This document shows, piece by piece, positions 12,318-23,660 of a stretch of DNA of 64,000 nt. The notes beneath the pieces were generated by a model. That model was not told where the DNA came from. It did no database searches and was given only the letters and a program-made list of their open reading frames with translations. Each line of letters opens with the position of its first letter. Position 1 is the first letter of the stretch. Position numbers and translations under genes: made by a program. The DNA lies in contig NC_079497.1 in NCBI RefSeq assembly GCF_030052815.1, positions 22,272,258 through 22,336,257 on the forward strand, written 5' to 3'. Source of the DNA: Hevea brasiliensis. Its lineage: Eukaryota; Streptophyta; Magnoliopsida; Malpighiales; Euphorbiaceae.

Positions 12318-12994
12318 CCTTTATTTTTTATTTTTTTATCTTTTATCTTTTTTATTTTAAAAGGCCTTTTAATAAAATCTATAATTTCAATCACACATTC
12401 ATCTATAATTGAAATTAGAAAAGTTTAATGGGTTTCATTATTTAATTTAGCTAAATTAATTATTTCCTAAGTCCATTTAAAGCCTTGAAAAATATTAAAT
12501 TAAGCCCAATTAAATAATACAAGCTTATGCCCTTTTAATAACCTTTTATTTTAAAAAACAATGCAATTAATTTCCTAAAATGCAATTTTTCTATAGATAA
12601 ATTATTTTATTTTATTAATATTCTTATCATTTCATAACCTCCTTAGTACTTTAGGATTCCTCACTATCTAATAATATTTCCATCACAGGGCTACTCACTA
12701 CCTTTACAAAGCATGCGTGCATTCAATGGGGTAAAAAAGTAATTGTCTAAAATATCTAGAAAATGACCACCAAATGTAGTAGGAAATAACTAGAAAAAAT
12801 GAAAATTTTAAATTGGATTTCTTTTTCTTTTTTGCACCATAGGAGATGAATTTCTTCCTTTGCCTTCTTGCCATTTCCTATTCATCCTCCATGGAAAATA
12901 AGAAATTATAGTAATAGAATCCACCCTCTTTCCATTTTAGCTAAAGATATGTAATAAAGCTTTATGTTTAACTAAATTGTTCCTTATCAAAATA

Positions 12995-13557
12995 TGTACC
13001 CCATATCTTGCCAAATGGCATACTACATACTGCGTGCCAGTACCATGACCCCATATGTACCATGTTCTAGGTAACTATAGTTTTATTCTCTGCCATTTTA
13101 TGAAGCTAATACAAAGCAGGTTACCCACAATACAATAGCAAATAATAGTTTCATGCTAGCAATGCCTTTTAGAATTATTAAGAACACAACGAACACCATA
13201 AAAACCAATTCAAAAAACACTAGTAGGAAGGCTAGAGAAAATAGGTACAGCAACGTACCTAAGCCAAATGCAAATACTTAGTAATGTACCCAAGCCAAAC
13301 ACCAACAAGATTAGGAGACATAAATAGGTATAATAGCTTTAAGTTCAAGTTTAACTACTTGGGATCACAAAACTTAAAGCAATTCATGAAACTGTAAATA
13401 GCACTTCGAGGCAAAGTCAGAGGGAGAAAATGGATCGATAAACAGTGTCAGAAATGCCTCTAGTAGATTTCAAATTATGCACATGACGGCCACTTATTGA
13501 TATTCTGGCAACTGGACAATGACTCACTAATCTTCCTAGGGGGCAGTAAGAGAAATA
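12995..13557. repeat. Dispersed ~565 bp repeat, copy A
   Basis: From GTACCCCATATC to GAGAAATAAA this segment matches 43176-43743 base for base with scattered differences. It contains no convincing reading frame. It sits between the Tat-like LTR end (12989, then AAATA) and the broken end of the Athila element. Copy A has 5 G where copy B has 19 G. The element class is not recognised. Confidence 0.8.
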
Positions 13558-14082
13558 AATGAATTTCTTGTAAAAATGAATTTCTTGTAAAAATGAATTT
13601 CTTGAAAATTTTGACTATAACTCTAACATCATTGGTTGGAGATGGTATAGCTTCAACCCATTTGCTCACATAATATACTCCAACTAAGATATATTTATTC
13701 CCAAAGGACGATGGAAAAGGTTCCATAAAGTCAATACCCCACATATCAAATAATTCCACTTTCAATATGTTTTGGAGGGGCATTTTGTCTTTTTTTGAAA
13801 TATACATCTATCATAAGAATTCATAAAATTCTTCACATCTCTAAATATATGTAGCCAAAAGAATCCTGCTTGAAGTACTTTTGTTGCAGTCTTTGTAATA
13901 CTCTCTTCAGCTAAACATCTTCTAATCAGGCCATCTCCACATCTTTTGAACAAAAATGGTTCCTCCCAATCATAATCTCTAACATCAAAAGGAAATTTCT
14001 TCTTTTGTTGCCATGTCAAATCAGGTGGAAGGATTCCACACACCAAATAATTCACAAAATCTGCACACGAAGGGATAAACAT
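13558..14082 (-). pseudogene. pol: Athila integrase N-terminal part
   Basis: Integrase joins element DNA to the chromosome. The - strand shows FVNYLVCGILPPDLTWQQKK, then EPFLFKRCGDGLIRRC and the zinc-region cysteine near YDRCIFQKK, then a frame change to [20 protein letters not shown] with the first catalytic aspartate, and VSKWVEA. It breaks off after FIFTR in a triplicated 17 bp unit (13559-13608), so the second aspartate and the glutamate are lost. RNase H, which should lie between reverse transcriptase and this segment, is missing. Confidence 0.8.
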
Positions 14083-14084
14083 TG

Positions 14085-14674
14085 ATCAGAAGATTTACCA
14101 TACACAGAAAATTATCCATGAATACTTCCATAATATCCTCAATAAAATTAGAAAAAATGGACATCATGCATCTCTCAAATGTGGCTAGGGCATTGCATAA
14201 TCCAAATGGCATCCTTTGATATGCAAAGGTACCATGTGGATATGTGAATGTAGTTTTATCCTAGTCATCTGGGTGAATAGGGATTTGAAAGAATCCTAAA
14301 TAACCATCCAAATAGCAAAAATAAGAATGATGAGCTAATCTCTCAAGCATCCAATCTATAAATGGCAATGGAAAATGGTCCTTCCTAGTTGCATTGTTTA
14401 ATTTCCCATAATTTATGCACATTCTCCATCCAGCTACAGTCTTTGTAGGTATTAGTTCATCATTTGCATTATTCACTATTGTGATGCCACCTTTTTTGGG
14501 CACAACAAGAATTGGACCTACCCAACTGCTATCAGAAATGGGGTAAATGGTACCCACATCTAGCAATTTTAAGATCTCTTTTTTTACAACCTCTTTCATA
14601 TTTGGATTCAATCTCCTTTGTGACTCTCTAGAGGCTTTATGATAATTTTCCAATAAAATTCTATGCATGCACAT
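14085..14674 (-). pseudogene. pol: Athila reverse transcriptase, 3' part deleted
   Basis: The first part reads EILKLLDVGTIYPISDSSWV, VGPILVVPKKGG, WRMCINYGKLN and FFQIPIHPDD. After an in-frame TAG the frame continues to MPFGLCNALATF and the catalytic box as FMDNF, in which the second aspartate of the usual YMDD/FMDDF is asparagine. It then runs straight into integrase sequence at about 14082. The protein cannot be active. Confidence 0.82.
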
Positions 14675-14889
14675 AAAAGGAAGTATTCCTTTAATATTAT
14701 TAATGGCATAACCAATTATCCTTTTATTCTCTCAAATAATCTCAACTTCATAATCATTCAATTTAGCACAAACAATCACAAGATATGTAGAATTTTGACT
14801 AAGAAAAGCATACATGAGATTTGTTGGAAGAGGTTTTAACTCTACCTTTGGTACTTTATTTTCTTCAAGAATTGGTGGTTAAGTAGCAT

Positions 14890-15527
14890 CTTGCTTCAAA
14901 TCTTTAATTTCTCAATACTAGCCATAGGTAAAGGAGAATTTCCTTCCAAAATTTGAGTATATTTTAAAGCTTCTTCAATTTCATTCCCTTTAGTGATGTT
15001 GTGGACCAAACAAGCTTCTGGGGGATCTTCAGGATGTTGCTTTTTGAACACTTCTTCAACCAACTCATCTATCACATTAACTCTCAAATATGAATATGAG
15101 TCATCTTTCTTTCTCATTGCTTGAAAACTCAACTTTTTCTTCTCTAACTTCTAATGTAAGCCTTCCATTCTTTACATCAATCATAGCTCCAGCAGTAGCA
15201 AGACAAGGTCTACTAAGAATAATAGGAATGTGTACATTCTCTTTTATCTCCAATACTACAGAATCCACTGGTATTACAAAACTTTCCAACTTTCAGAGGC
15301 ATATTCTCAATCACCCCAACTGGAAATTTAATAGACCTATCTGCTAACTGTAGTGAAACGGTGGTAGGCTTCATTTCTCCAATATTCATCTTCTTATAAA
15401 TGGACAAAGGCACTAGACTAACACTGGCTTCAAGATCACATAAAGCTTTATCTATACTAACATCTCCAATGTGACATGGTATTGAAAAGCTACCATTTAG
15501 GTGGAATTTTATTTTACAAGATAACAC
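14890..15527 (-). pseudogene. Athila aspartic protease region
   Basis: Two overlapping frames on -. The first holds FSIPCHIGDVSIDKALCDLE, where the D-(L)-G-A active site is altered to DLEA, then SLVPLSIYKKMNIGE. After a frameshift, PIILSRPCLATAGAMIDVKN is the second conserved block of Athila proteases. About 80 further codons (14896-15132) form the linker to reverse transcriptase. The altered glycine and the frameshift mark it as dead. Confidence 0.75.
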
Positions 15528-17282
15528 TGCTTTCTTCTGTAAGAGCTACTATCTCAAATTCTTTCAACTTCTTCTTGTTAGACAAAATTTTCTTCGAAAA
15601 TTTGGCATATGAAGGCATTTGTGCTAAGGCATCAGTGAAAGAAATAGTCATATGTAAAGACTTCAATACCTCTAAAAACTTCCCAAATTATTTATCTAAG
15701 CTTACTTTCTAAAATCTTTATGGGAATGGTAAAGGTGGAAGGTAAGCCTTAGGTGCTACATATTTAGGTTCTTCTTTTTCACTCTCCTTCTCTTTACTTT
15801 CTTTTTCTTTTGATGAACTCTCTTTTTCAACTCTAACCTCCCTCTCTATTTTTCTCTTTTTCAACATTCTTTTCAACCTTTTTGTCCCCACTCTCTATTC
15901 TTTTGCCACTTCTCAATGTGATAGCCTTTTTTATGCTCCCTTGAATTTTCTTGTTGGCTAGGAAGCTTTCCAAATGCTTTGCTATTTGAAGAGCTTGCTT
16001 TTTGAGCTATTTGATTCTCTAACATCTTATTGTGAGTTGCCATTTGATCCACTTTAGATGTTAGTTGAGAAATCATATCTTGCTGATTTTGATGGCTTAC
16101 TAGTAGAATCTCAATCATAGCTTCCAATCCAGCTATCTTGTCTAGTTGTGCTTATTGTCGTGAAGGCTATTGTGTTTGTGGTGGAGCAGGTTCATTCTAA
16201 GGTTTAGGAATTTTAAGAGGAGGCCCTCTATTCTGCTAAAAATTCTAATGTTGTTGATATCCAAGAGGTTGCTGAAAAATCTAGTGTTGTCCTTATCTAA
16301 CTCCCCAAGAGAAATTAGGGTGGTTTCTCTATGCTGGATCATAAGTTGCAGAAATGGGTTACCACCTGGCCATTGATTGTAGTTCCCCACATAATCCACT
16401 TGTTCACTTTGAAAGTCTTGACCAAATATAAGAAAATCAGTAGCATAATTCACATTTGAATCTCCAACATCTATTGAATTACTTGAACCTCTAACTGAAG
16501 AATCTACTTTCATGCTTAGCTTGTCCATCTTCCTTGTTAAAGCATTAAACTTAGCATTAATCATATTCATGGCATCAAGCTCAAACATACTAGCTGGTTT
16601 CTTCATCTCATTCCTCTCACAACTCCACTGGTAGCTGTTATAAGTAATTTTATCAAAAGCAAAAAAATCTTCATCTCCAGATTTCTCCATAAGATGACCT
16701 CCAGAACATGCATCAATTGTACTCCTAATAGTTGGAGAAACACCATTGTAGAAGTGTTGAACAAGCATCCACTTAGGAATCCCATGGTGTGGACATCTCC
16801 TTTTGTAAATCTTTGTATCTCTCCCATGCTGCATGCAAGTTCTCATCATCTCTAGGTTTGAAAGAAGTCAACTCATTTTTTAGCTTAGCTGTCTTACTTG
16901 GTAGAAAATATTGAGCTAAAAATGCTTGAGAAAGTTTATCCTTTGTTGTGATAAAACTCGGTGGCCAAGAATGTAGCCACTCTCTAGCTCAGTCCTTTAG
17001 AGAAAAAGGAAACAGTCTGAGTCTAATGGCATCATCAGAAACTCCATTTATCTTCAACATATCACTGATCTCAAGAAAGTGTGTCAAATGCACATTTAGA
17101 CTTTCACTTGGACTTCTCTCAAATTGTGATTGTTGTACCATTTGACAGAGTGCAGGCTTCAATTTAAAATTATTAGCTTCTTTTCCTGGTTTTGTGATAC
17201 TTGGCATAAAATCTCCAATGTTAGGATAAGCATGATCCTTCACAGAATGGTTATTGGCATTGTTGTTGTTGTTATTAGCCAT
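15528..17282 (-). pseudogene. gag: Athila gag
   Basis: Begins with ATG at 17280-17282: an Asn run, then DHAYPNIGDFMPSITKPGK, KPALCQMVQQSQFERSPSES, HLTHFLEISDMLKINGV and DDAIRLRLFPFSLKD, the hallmark N-terminal gag block of Athila. An in-frame stop follows at about 16987. The rest is spread over several frames (16142-16849, 15873-16127) with VQHFYNGVSPTIRSTIDA, a coiled-coil-like QNQQDMISQLTSKVDQMATH, and MPSYAKFSKKIL before the protease. At least two frameshifts and several stops are visible. Confidence 0.82.
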
Positions 17283-17535
17283 TGCTTCTTATGGTTGCTT
17301 TTGCTTTTGTTCTCTTTGTTCTTGTTGATGAGCTATAAATTCTGCTTTTCTCCTCTTAGCTTCTGCTTTTAAGGCTATAGTTGTTCTCTCTATTTCTGGG
17401 TCAAAGAATAAATTGATTTCTTCACTCTGAAAAACAAAATAAACAAATTCTCAAAGTAAAATGGTAAAGAAATTAAAAATAAAAATACACAAATTAACCA
17501 AACAAACAATCGTTCAATATCAAACAAAAATCAAA

Positions 17536-17554
17536 TCCCCAGTAACAGTGCCAA
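17536..17554 (-). promoter_or_regulatory. Primer binding site, Athila element
   Basis: TTGGCACTGTTACTGGGGA on -, a decayed form of the tRNA-Asp-type Athila primer site. Four C-to-T or G-to-A type changes separate it from the usual GC-rich form. It lies eight bases from the LTR end at 17563. Confidence 0.75.
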
Positions 17555-17562
17555 AAACTTAA

Positions 17563-19261
17563 TGTTTAGGTTTCCACGAGTATATGAGCTAAATCAAGTA
17601 ATAAAGTGATAAGTATCATTCCCATAAGGATTTGCGTTTGATTACCAAACTATGAATGAAGCAATTATTTGGGCTAAGGATAATGGAAATAACATCTAAA
17701 TGCAAATAAACTTGGTAAAATTGATTAATCTAAACAAAATAAGTAAAGAGAAAAGCAAATAAATTCCTAATCTATATACAATTAAACTAAATTAAGAATG
17801 GGTAATTAAAATTAAAGGCTAATTAGTGGCAAAAATGATTCCAAAGTTGGGGTTTATGAGTAAATTAATCGAGATTATCCTGGTTCATCTCATTTTAAGA
17901 GAAATAGAGTTTGAAAGTAATTGATTTTAAAATCCTTTAATATCTTTTTCAATCAAACCAAAGAGTATTTTAAGAAAACTAAGCCTACTTTCGTACAATA
18001 TTTCATTCATTTAAAACCTATTAAGTTTTGTAACCAATCAATGAATCCTTTTAAATCCCTAATTTATTCTAAATCTAGGTGATTTTAATTTCTAATCCTT
18101 GATTATCTATCAATGATTTTCACCTTTCGATCCTTCAATCAAAGATTAAGACAATAACCTATGGGTACCAATATTGGGCAAGTAAAATAGGCACACAAGA
18201 AGAATCAAAACCCAATTTTATATAAAATTTGGTATAAACCAGTCCAAATCCATAAATTAATTTAAAATATATTTCCCAACTCTGAAATCTAAATATTCTA
18301 CTTATTCATGATGATATTTACAAGAGTAAATGATGAAAAAGTAAAGAAAAACATGATAAGGGACTAAAAGTAGAAAAAACCAAGTGAAAGAACCAAAAAT
18401 CTCTAAATTCTAGAGCTTCCAAAAATGGCGGCTGCAACTTCTCTGTCCAAGATTAATGCGTTTCTCCTCCTTTCTATTTTTGTGATTTTCTTTCTTTCTT
18501 ATTTCTTAGGGCAAAAACTAGAAAATGATGCATTTATATGGTCCCAGAAGTTGCCCTAAAGTAGGTTTTAAAATGGATAAGAACTAATGAATGGATAAGA
18601 GATGAGGTGTAAAAATTTTTAGGCCATCAAAGCTTTTCACGTTCTTTGTTTCCTACTGATGATGTTGCTTACCCTAAGCAACATCTTAAGCAAATTCCAG
18701 GTTCTGCATGGCCTGTCTGCATAGGGTAAGCAGCATCTTAAGTAAATCTCAGCAGGTTTTATGTAGCAATAAATTTTTTACTTATGCTTAACTTCCAGGT
18801 TGGCCTGAGCTACATCTTAAGCGCTGCGACATACCCTAAATAGGATCTCAAGCAGGACTTCAAGCAAATCTTGGCAAACTTGGAGCAGAAAACTCTGAAA
18901 GTGCTGGAATTAAGATGCATTTGGCTTGCGACTTGCCTTATGCCATAGGCTAAGCAGTGCGACATACCATAAGCAAGATCTCAAGCAAATCTAGGCAAAC
19001 TTAATTTCCAAAGCTTGATTTTTTTCAACTCTTTTGCATTCTTCAAGGCTCCAAATTTCTTCAAATCATCTCCTAATACGTCATTGACCATTAATTTATC
19101 ACAAAAGCCTATTGAAAATATCAAAATTACAAAAATCAAATATAAAGTAACTAAAATCAACAAATAACCTAAAATAAAGCTAAAAACATAAAAAGTACTT
19201 AATTATAAGGACAAAATGAATGCAAAACTACCCTAAAATCCTATATGAAATGATTATAACA
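17563..19261 (-). repeat. 5' LTR of Athila-type element
   Basis: Starts TGTTATAATC and ends CCTAAACA on -, so the termini are TGTT/AACA; 1699 bp. A TATA box on - (CCATATAAATGC) is at 18530-18541. Between about 18660 and 19005 a short unit built around TAAGCA(A)GATCTCAAGCAAATC recurs about four times. No gene is contained. Confidence 0.78.
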
Positions 19262-22200
19262 CTTCCCTCATGAACCAAAAGTCTATGAACACAAAAGTCT
19301 AATGTGTAAGTGGGCTTCCACTTTCTCTCTAAGGAGATAAAATATATTTGGGCTTTTAATTTTTTGAAAAGCAACATAGGGACTCAAATTTTACCCAAAT
19401 CAATCCTATCCTTAAAACTTACATATTTAATGTATATATTTATAAACCAAATGCACCACATGCAGTACGGGTCCTAAAGCCACATGTTTTTAAGGGTAGC
19501 ATGATTGAATCCATCCTTATGTCTTCATCTCAGGTCAAAAAAAGGTTCCTCAAAGGTGAGAGCTTAACTATTATGTCTCCCATTAATCTTAAGAAAGCCA
19601 AAGGTGCAATGACTAGGTTTATGCTCTTTTTATACCCTAAGGTACATGCCATGGGTTACAGATAAATTAACTTGTCAAAACTTAAATGGAACAGAGGCCT
19701 CATCAATCTTATTCCCATGGGCCTATATCACATTATGGTTGATTACACTTTTATTTTGTGTGCAAATGGCGTGCAAATGGCGTACAATGCAAAGGAACTC
19801 AATAAAAGAAATAATAATAGGCTAAAGGAATTAAGTTGGACTAATTATCCTTAATTACAAGTGGAGTTTCCAAGCTATAGGACCCTTAAACTTGGTTTAC
19901 CATCGTTTTCTCACAACACTACCACGATACTAGGATATTAATGCCACTAAGGTGGAGGAAAGGAGTTACTACCTGGCTAATCATATGAGAGATGTAGGTG
20001 ACAATTTACCCCTTGCAAAGGTCCTGTACCCTTTTTTTAACATGAGTCTAATGGCCTAGGTTCAAGATAATGGGTATAAGAGGGGGAAGTTGTTAGGCAC
20101 CCTCTCCACTAGACTTACCTTAGAACAAAAGCCAGCCTCTACTAATAATTTCTAAAGTCTGTCTTATTATTTCTTTTATTAATTTCCCCAACATACATTA
20201 ATGCAAGCTAAAGTTATACACATTTAAATTCAAACATTCAAAAATAAACAAATAGGTACATGTACATAGAAAGTCCTATCATATCTCTAAGTTGAAAGAA
20301 TTAACTTATTTACCATCTTATCCTGCATGCACATTTAATTAGGTTAATTACAAGCCAATTCATTTTGCATGTCATACATAGCATACAAAAGAATGAATTA
20401 TAAGCATTTTAATCTAAAGTACAAGCATATGAGGAAGATTAGGGTCCTAAACATGTCAAAGTTTCTAGGTTATGTACTTAAACCCATTAATTGACATGTT
20501 CCCTTATATGCATCTTTACTGAGCCCATTTACATACCAAAGGTCCATTTAAAAACATTCAAGATAATTAAAATATAATTAAAGCCTTAAACTAAAGAAAG
20601 AGGGGGAAAATAGAGATTAAAATTGTAAATGACCTTTACATTCCCAAAAATAAAAATTAAATAAACTAATATGCAACTATTACAAGGCCTTAAACCTATT
20701 AACCTCATGCAAGAGGCCTTGAATTACAAATCTTGATTTTAGTTCTCCAAAAATCCATTTGCACACTTTTCTTCTTTGCAATTTTGGTTTTGGCCTTCTT
20801 TAGTGGGCTTTGGCTCATTTAATTAATTTACATGTAAAAATAACTCAAAAAATTTTTTTTTAAAAAGTAGGTGTTAAGTTAAAAAAAAAAACAAAAATTA
20901 ATTGAATTAAATAAACATAAAATAAATAATAAAAATCAAAGACAAGATTAAACTAATTAATTAAACTAAACCAAAGTAGGATTAGAATTAATTTTAACTA
21001 ATTAAAGTCTCCTAACCTAAGCCAATCATCTAATCCTAATTCCGACAGATCTAATATGGATAATTATCACTGATTAATTAAAAAAATGTGGAAAATAAAA
21101 AAAATTTAAAAAAAGTTTAATTGTAACTAAAATAACTTAGATATGGAAATTTTCATATTTGTGCGTATATTTTGTAAAATCCATAAAAAAAATACAAAAC
21201 TTATCAGAAAAATCTAGAAAAATTATCTTTAGCATGAAAAATGAAAACACTCAAATTTTATTAAAAAAAAAAAAGAAAAAAGAAGTAAAATTAACCAAAA
21301 CCAACCTACATACAAAAATCTTAAAACTAGGCAGCAACTTTGTAAAATCAAGGAAAAATTTTAAAACACCATTAAAAATCATTAAAATTTAATGGAAGTT
21401 ACTTAACATACCAAACTAAAACTTGATAAAAAGAAAATAATTATGCTATCCAAGATCAAATAGGAAAATTAATTGAATTGACCAAAACTATAAAGCATTG
21501 CACAATAATTTTGTAAAAATTGCTTACACTAAATTTACCAAGGATTTTGCAAATATAAAAATATGATGATAGCCTGAACAAATTTTACTAATTCACGTAT
21601 CATAAAAATCGTCAATAATCAGGTCATAACTTCAAAAATTAATATCTAAACCTACAAAATAATATTTTTTTAGTGATTCAAAAGGCTATTCCATGTGGAA
21701 ACAAGCCAATGAATTTACTAAAATTATTTTCAAGTCCTAAATCTAATAATTACATGATGGAAATGCATGAATAATAAAAGTGACAAAATTGCAACTAAGA
21801 GAGACTATTGGTGCCCAATCAAAAACATACTTTTACTTGGTTGATTTCCTTGGAATTGTGAGACACTTTGGCACCTTGGAAGACTTCATAATGGTAGAAA
21901 CACAACAAAATAAAATATTTTGGTGATTGTTTAAATTAATTAACCTAAAACTATATGAAATCTATGGTCAATGGCATCCAAATGTAAAGAACTGTGTGCA
22001 ATTATTATGGAATGAAGAAAAAATTACTAGAAAGTAGACTTTCACACATCACAATTATAGAAAATTAACCCATAATTTTCTAATTTTTAGCCATCTTCCC
22101 ATCTCCCTTTAAACCCTAATTATAATAATGTATTTATAGGAAAAAAATAAAATAACCTAAACCTAATCTAATCTAACTAAATAACTAATTAAAAAATAAA

Positions 22201-22982
22201 TAAAAATGAAAAAGAAAATAATTATCCAAAAAACCTAATCCTAACAAAAGAAAGGTGATAATATCCTTGTTGGGATTTATAGCCAACAAAGGATATTATC
22301 CCTTTATTTTTTATTTTTTTATCTATTTATTTTCTTTTTTTTTTCTTATTTAAAAGGCCTTTTAATAAAATCTATAATTTCAAGCACACATTCATCTATA
22401 ATTGAAATTAGAAAAGCTTAATGGGCTTCATTATTTAATTGAGCTAAATTAACTATTTCCTAAGTCCACTTAAAGCCTTGGAAAATATTAAATTAAGTCC
22501 AATTAAATAACACAAGCTTATGCCATTTTAAAAACCTTTTATTTTAAAAAACAATGCAATTAATTTCCTAAAATGCAATTTTCCTAGGGACAAATTATTT
22601 TATTTTATTAATATTCTTTCCATTCCATAACCTCCTTAATGCTTTAGAATTCCTTACTATCTAATAATATTTTCATCCCAGGGCTACTCGATGCCTTTGC
22701 AAAGCAGGATGCATTCAATGGGGTTAAAAAGTAATTGTCTACAATATCCAGAAAATGACCATCAAATGTAGCAGGAAATAACTAGAAAAAATGAAAATTT
22801 TAAATTGCATTTTTTTTTTCTTTTTTGCACCATAGGAGATGAATTTCTTCCTTTGCCTTCTTGCTATTTCCCATTCATCCTTCATGGAAATTAAGAAATT
22901 GTAGTAATAAAATCCACCCTCTTTCCATTTTAGCTAAAGATAAGTAGCAAAGCTTTACTTTTGACTAAATTGTTCCTTATCA
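19262..22982 (-). mobile_element. Tat/Ogre-like element, right copy (leader and LTR)
   Basis: Homologous to 9237-12989 along its whole length. On - it is LTR (22982 to 19878), a decayed primer site (19861-19873, TTGGAAACTCCAC), and about 600 bp of leader that stops at 19262 where the Athila LTR ends. The LTR end CA at 22982 is followed by AAATA, just as in the left copy at 12989. Confidence 0.75.
19878..22982 (-). repeat. 5' LTR of Tat-like right copy
   Basis: 3105 bp, same order of motifs as 9817-12989: TATA box at 22129-22140, hairpin at 22257-22300. The TG terminus has become TA at 19878. The short reading frames inside, including a Lys-rich one at 21159-21392, are chance. Confidence 0.78.
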
Positions 22983-22987
22983 AAATA

Positions 22988-23500
22988 CTCCAAAAGAAAT
23001 ATTCTACCTCATTAGTCTCCAAAACCTTAAGAACAATAACCCCACTAGATAGCTTTAACAACCCTTTTTGTGCTTTTTCCTTGTCAATTGATGTAGATAG
23101 TGTTGTGTTTAGTAGAACAATAGCTTCTTCCTCTCCATTAACCTTGGATGTTTTGCCAACAAAATTTCATCTTTTAATCTTTCTTCCATCAATTTCTTAT
23201 CTCTATTAACATGCAAAATTGTTGTGCTGTCAAGAAGTATAGTCTCCTTTTTAGCATTGAAATCCTTTGTCTTCTCCTCTTCGAGAGTAATTACAATTCA
23301 TTGCCATCACTCCAAGAATTTTTAGATATATGGATGTTGGTTTTTAAAGCTCAAATCTTTCCATTTTCTGGATTAACTTTTCCACTTTCTAAATCAATTT
23401 TTCTGGCCACTCTTCCTATTTTAATCTTCTATTGAGAATTTCTTGCATTGCATTACAAAACTTTTGCACCAAAGATTATACTTCCATGATTTAAGAATTT
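22988..23500 (-). pseudogene. Decayed coding region of unknown origin
   Basis: On - two adjoining frames look protein-like: VITLEEEKTKDFNAKKETIL with LMEERLKDEILL following, then after a one-base shift KVNGEEEAIVLLNTTLSTSI running to about 22988. Upstream, QKFCNAMQEILNRRLK and KLIQKMERFEL fit a charged coiled coil with stops. It ends where the Tat-like LTR begins, so it was probably split by that insertion. I do not recognise a family; it may be another transposon ORF. Confidence 0.3.
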
Positions 23501-23548
23501 CAAGAACAACATTTCAATGGAAGAGAAGAAGATAGTAATCTTTTATTA

Positions 23549-23557
23549 AATTTGAAA
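23549..23557. other. 9 bp target duplication, left
   Basis: AATTTGAAA, repeated exactly at 37073-37081 outside the right terminal inverted repeat. Confidence 0.75.
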
Positions 23558-23660
23558 GGCATAAGGCCTATTTTAACCCTTTAAGTTATACCAAATGATC
23601 ACATTAGCCCTTAAAGCGTTTAAGGGTCTAATCAAGCCCCTCAACTTTTTAAAACATGTC
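23558..23660 (+). repeat. MULE left terminal inverted repeat
   Basis: Begins GGCATAAGGCCTATTTT and continues through TAGCCCTTAAAGCGTTTAAG to TTAAAACA. Its reverse complement is at 36970-37072 (AGCAAAAGGCTTATTTT). Confidence 0.72.

Larger units (their letters stand above)
8778..12989 (-). mobile_element. Tat/Ogre-like Ty3 element, left copy (5' part only)
   Basis: Read on the - strand: LTR (12989 to 9817), four bases, primer site TTGGCGACTCCACT, about 0.8 kb of leader, and the start of an ORF at 8992 that is cut by the Tekay 3' LTR at 8777. A TGGCGACTCC primer site (tRNA-Arg type) and long LTRs are typical of Tat/Ogre elements. The remainder should lie left of the Tekay element, outside the window. 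A second copy of the LTR and part of the leader is at 19262-22982. Confidence 0.75.
9817..12989 (-). repeat. 5' LTR of Tat-like left copy
   Basis: Bounded by TG at 9817 and CA at 12989 (+ strand), 3173 bp, and clearly homologous over its length to 19878-22982. A good TATA box on - (CCTATAAATACA, 12145-12156) splits it into about 0.8 kb U3 and a very long R/U5. A hairpin at 12274-12317 lies about 120 bp upstream of the TATA box. A 13-G run at about 10555-10567 is only 5 G in the other copy. It holds no gene. Confidence 0.8.
13558..19261 (-). mobile_element. Athila-type Ty3 element, truncated at its 3' end
   Basis: Read on -: LTR (19261 to 17563), primer site TTGGCACTGTTACTGGGGA, gag, protease, reverse transcriptase, integrase start, then a breakpoint at about 13558. 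The primer site form and the gag and integrase sequences are those of the Athila lineage. RNase H is deleted, the integrase catalytic core is cut, and the 3' LTR and any env-like region are absent. Where the LTR ends at 19261 the second Tat-like copy begins, so the element appears to have entered Tat-like leader DNA. No matching target duplication is left on the broken side. Confidence 0.82.

Noticed and set aside
9237..22987. Reading the two 3.7 kb direct repeats as the two LTRs of one huge element
   Set aside because: Each block contains its own primer site inside it (9800 and 19861), so the blocks are leader plus LTR, not LTRs alone; no primer or polypurine site lies at the inner edges.
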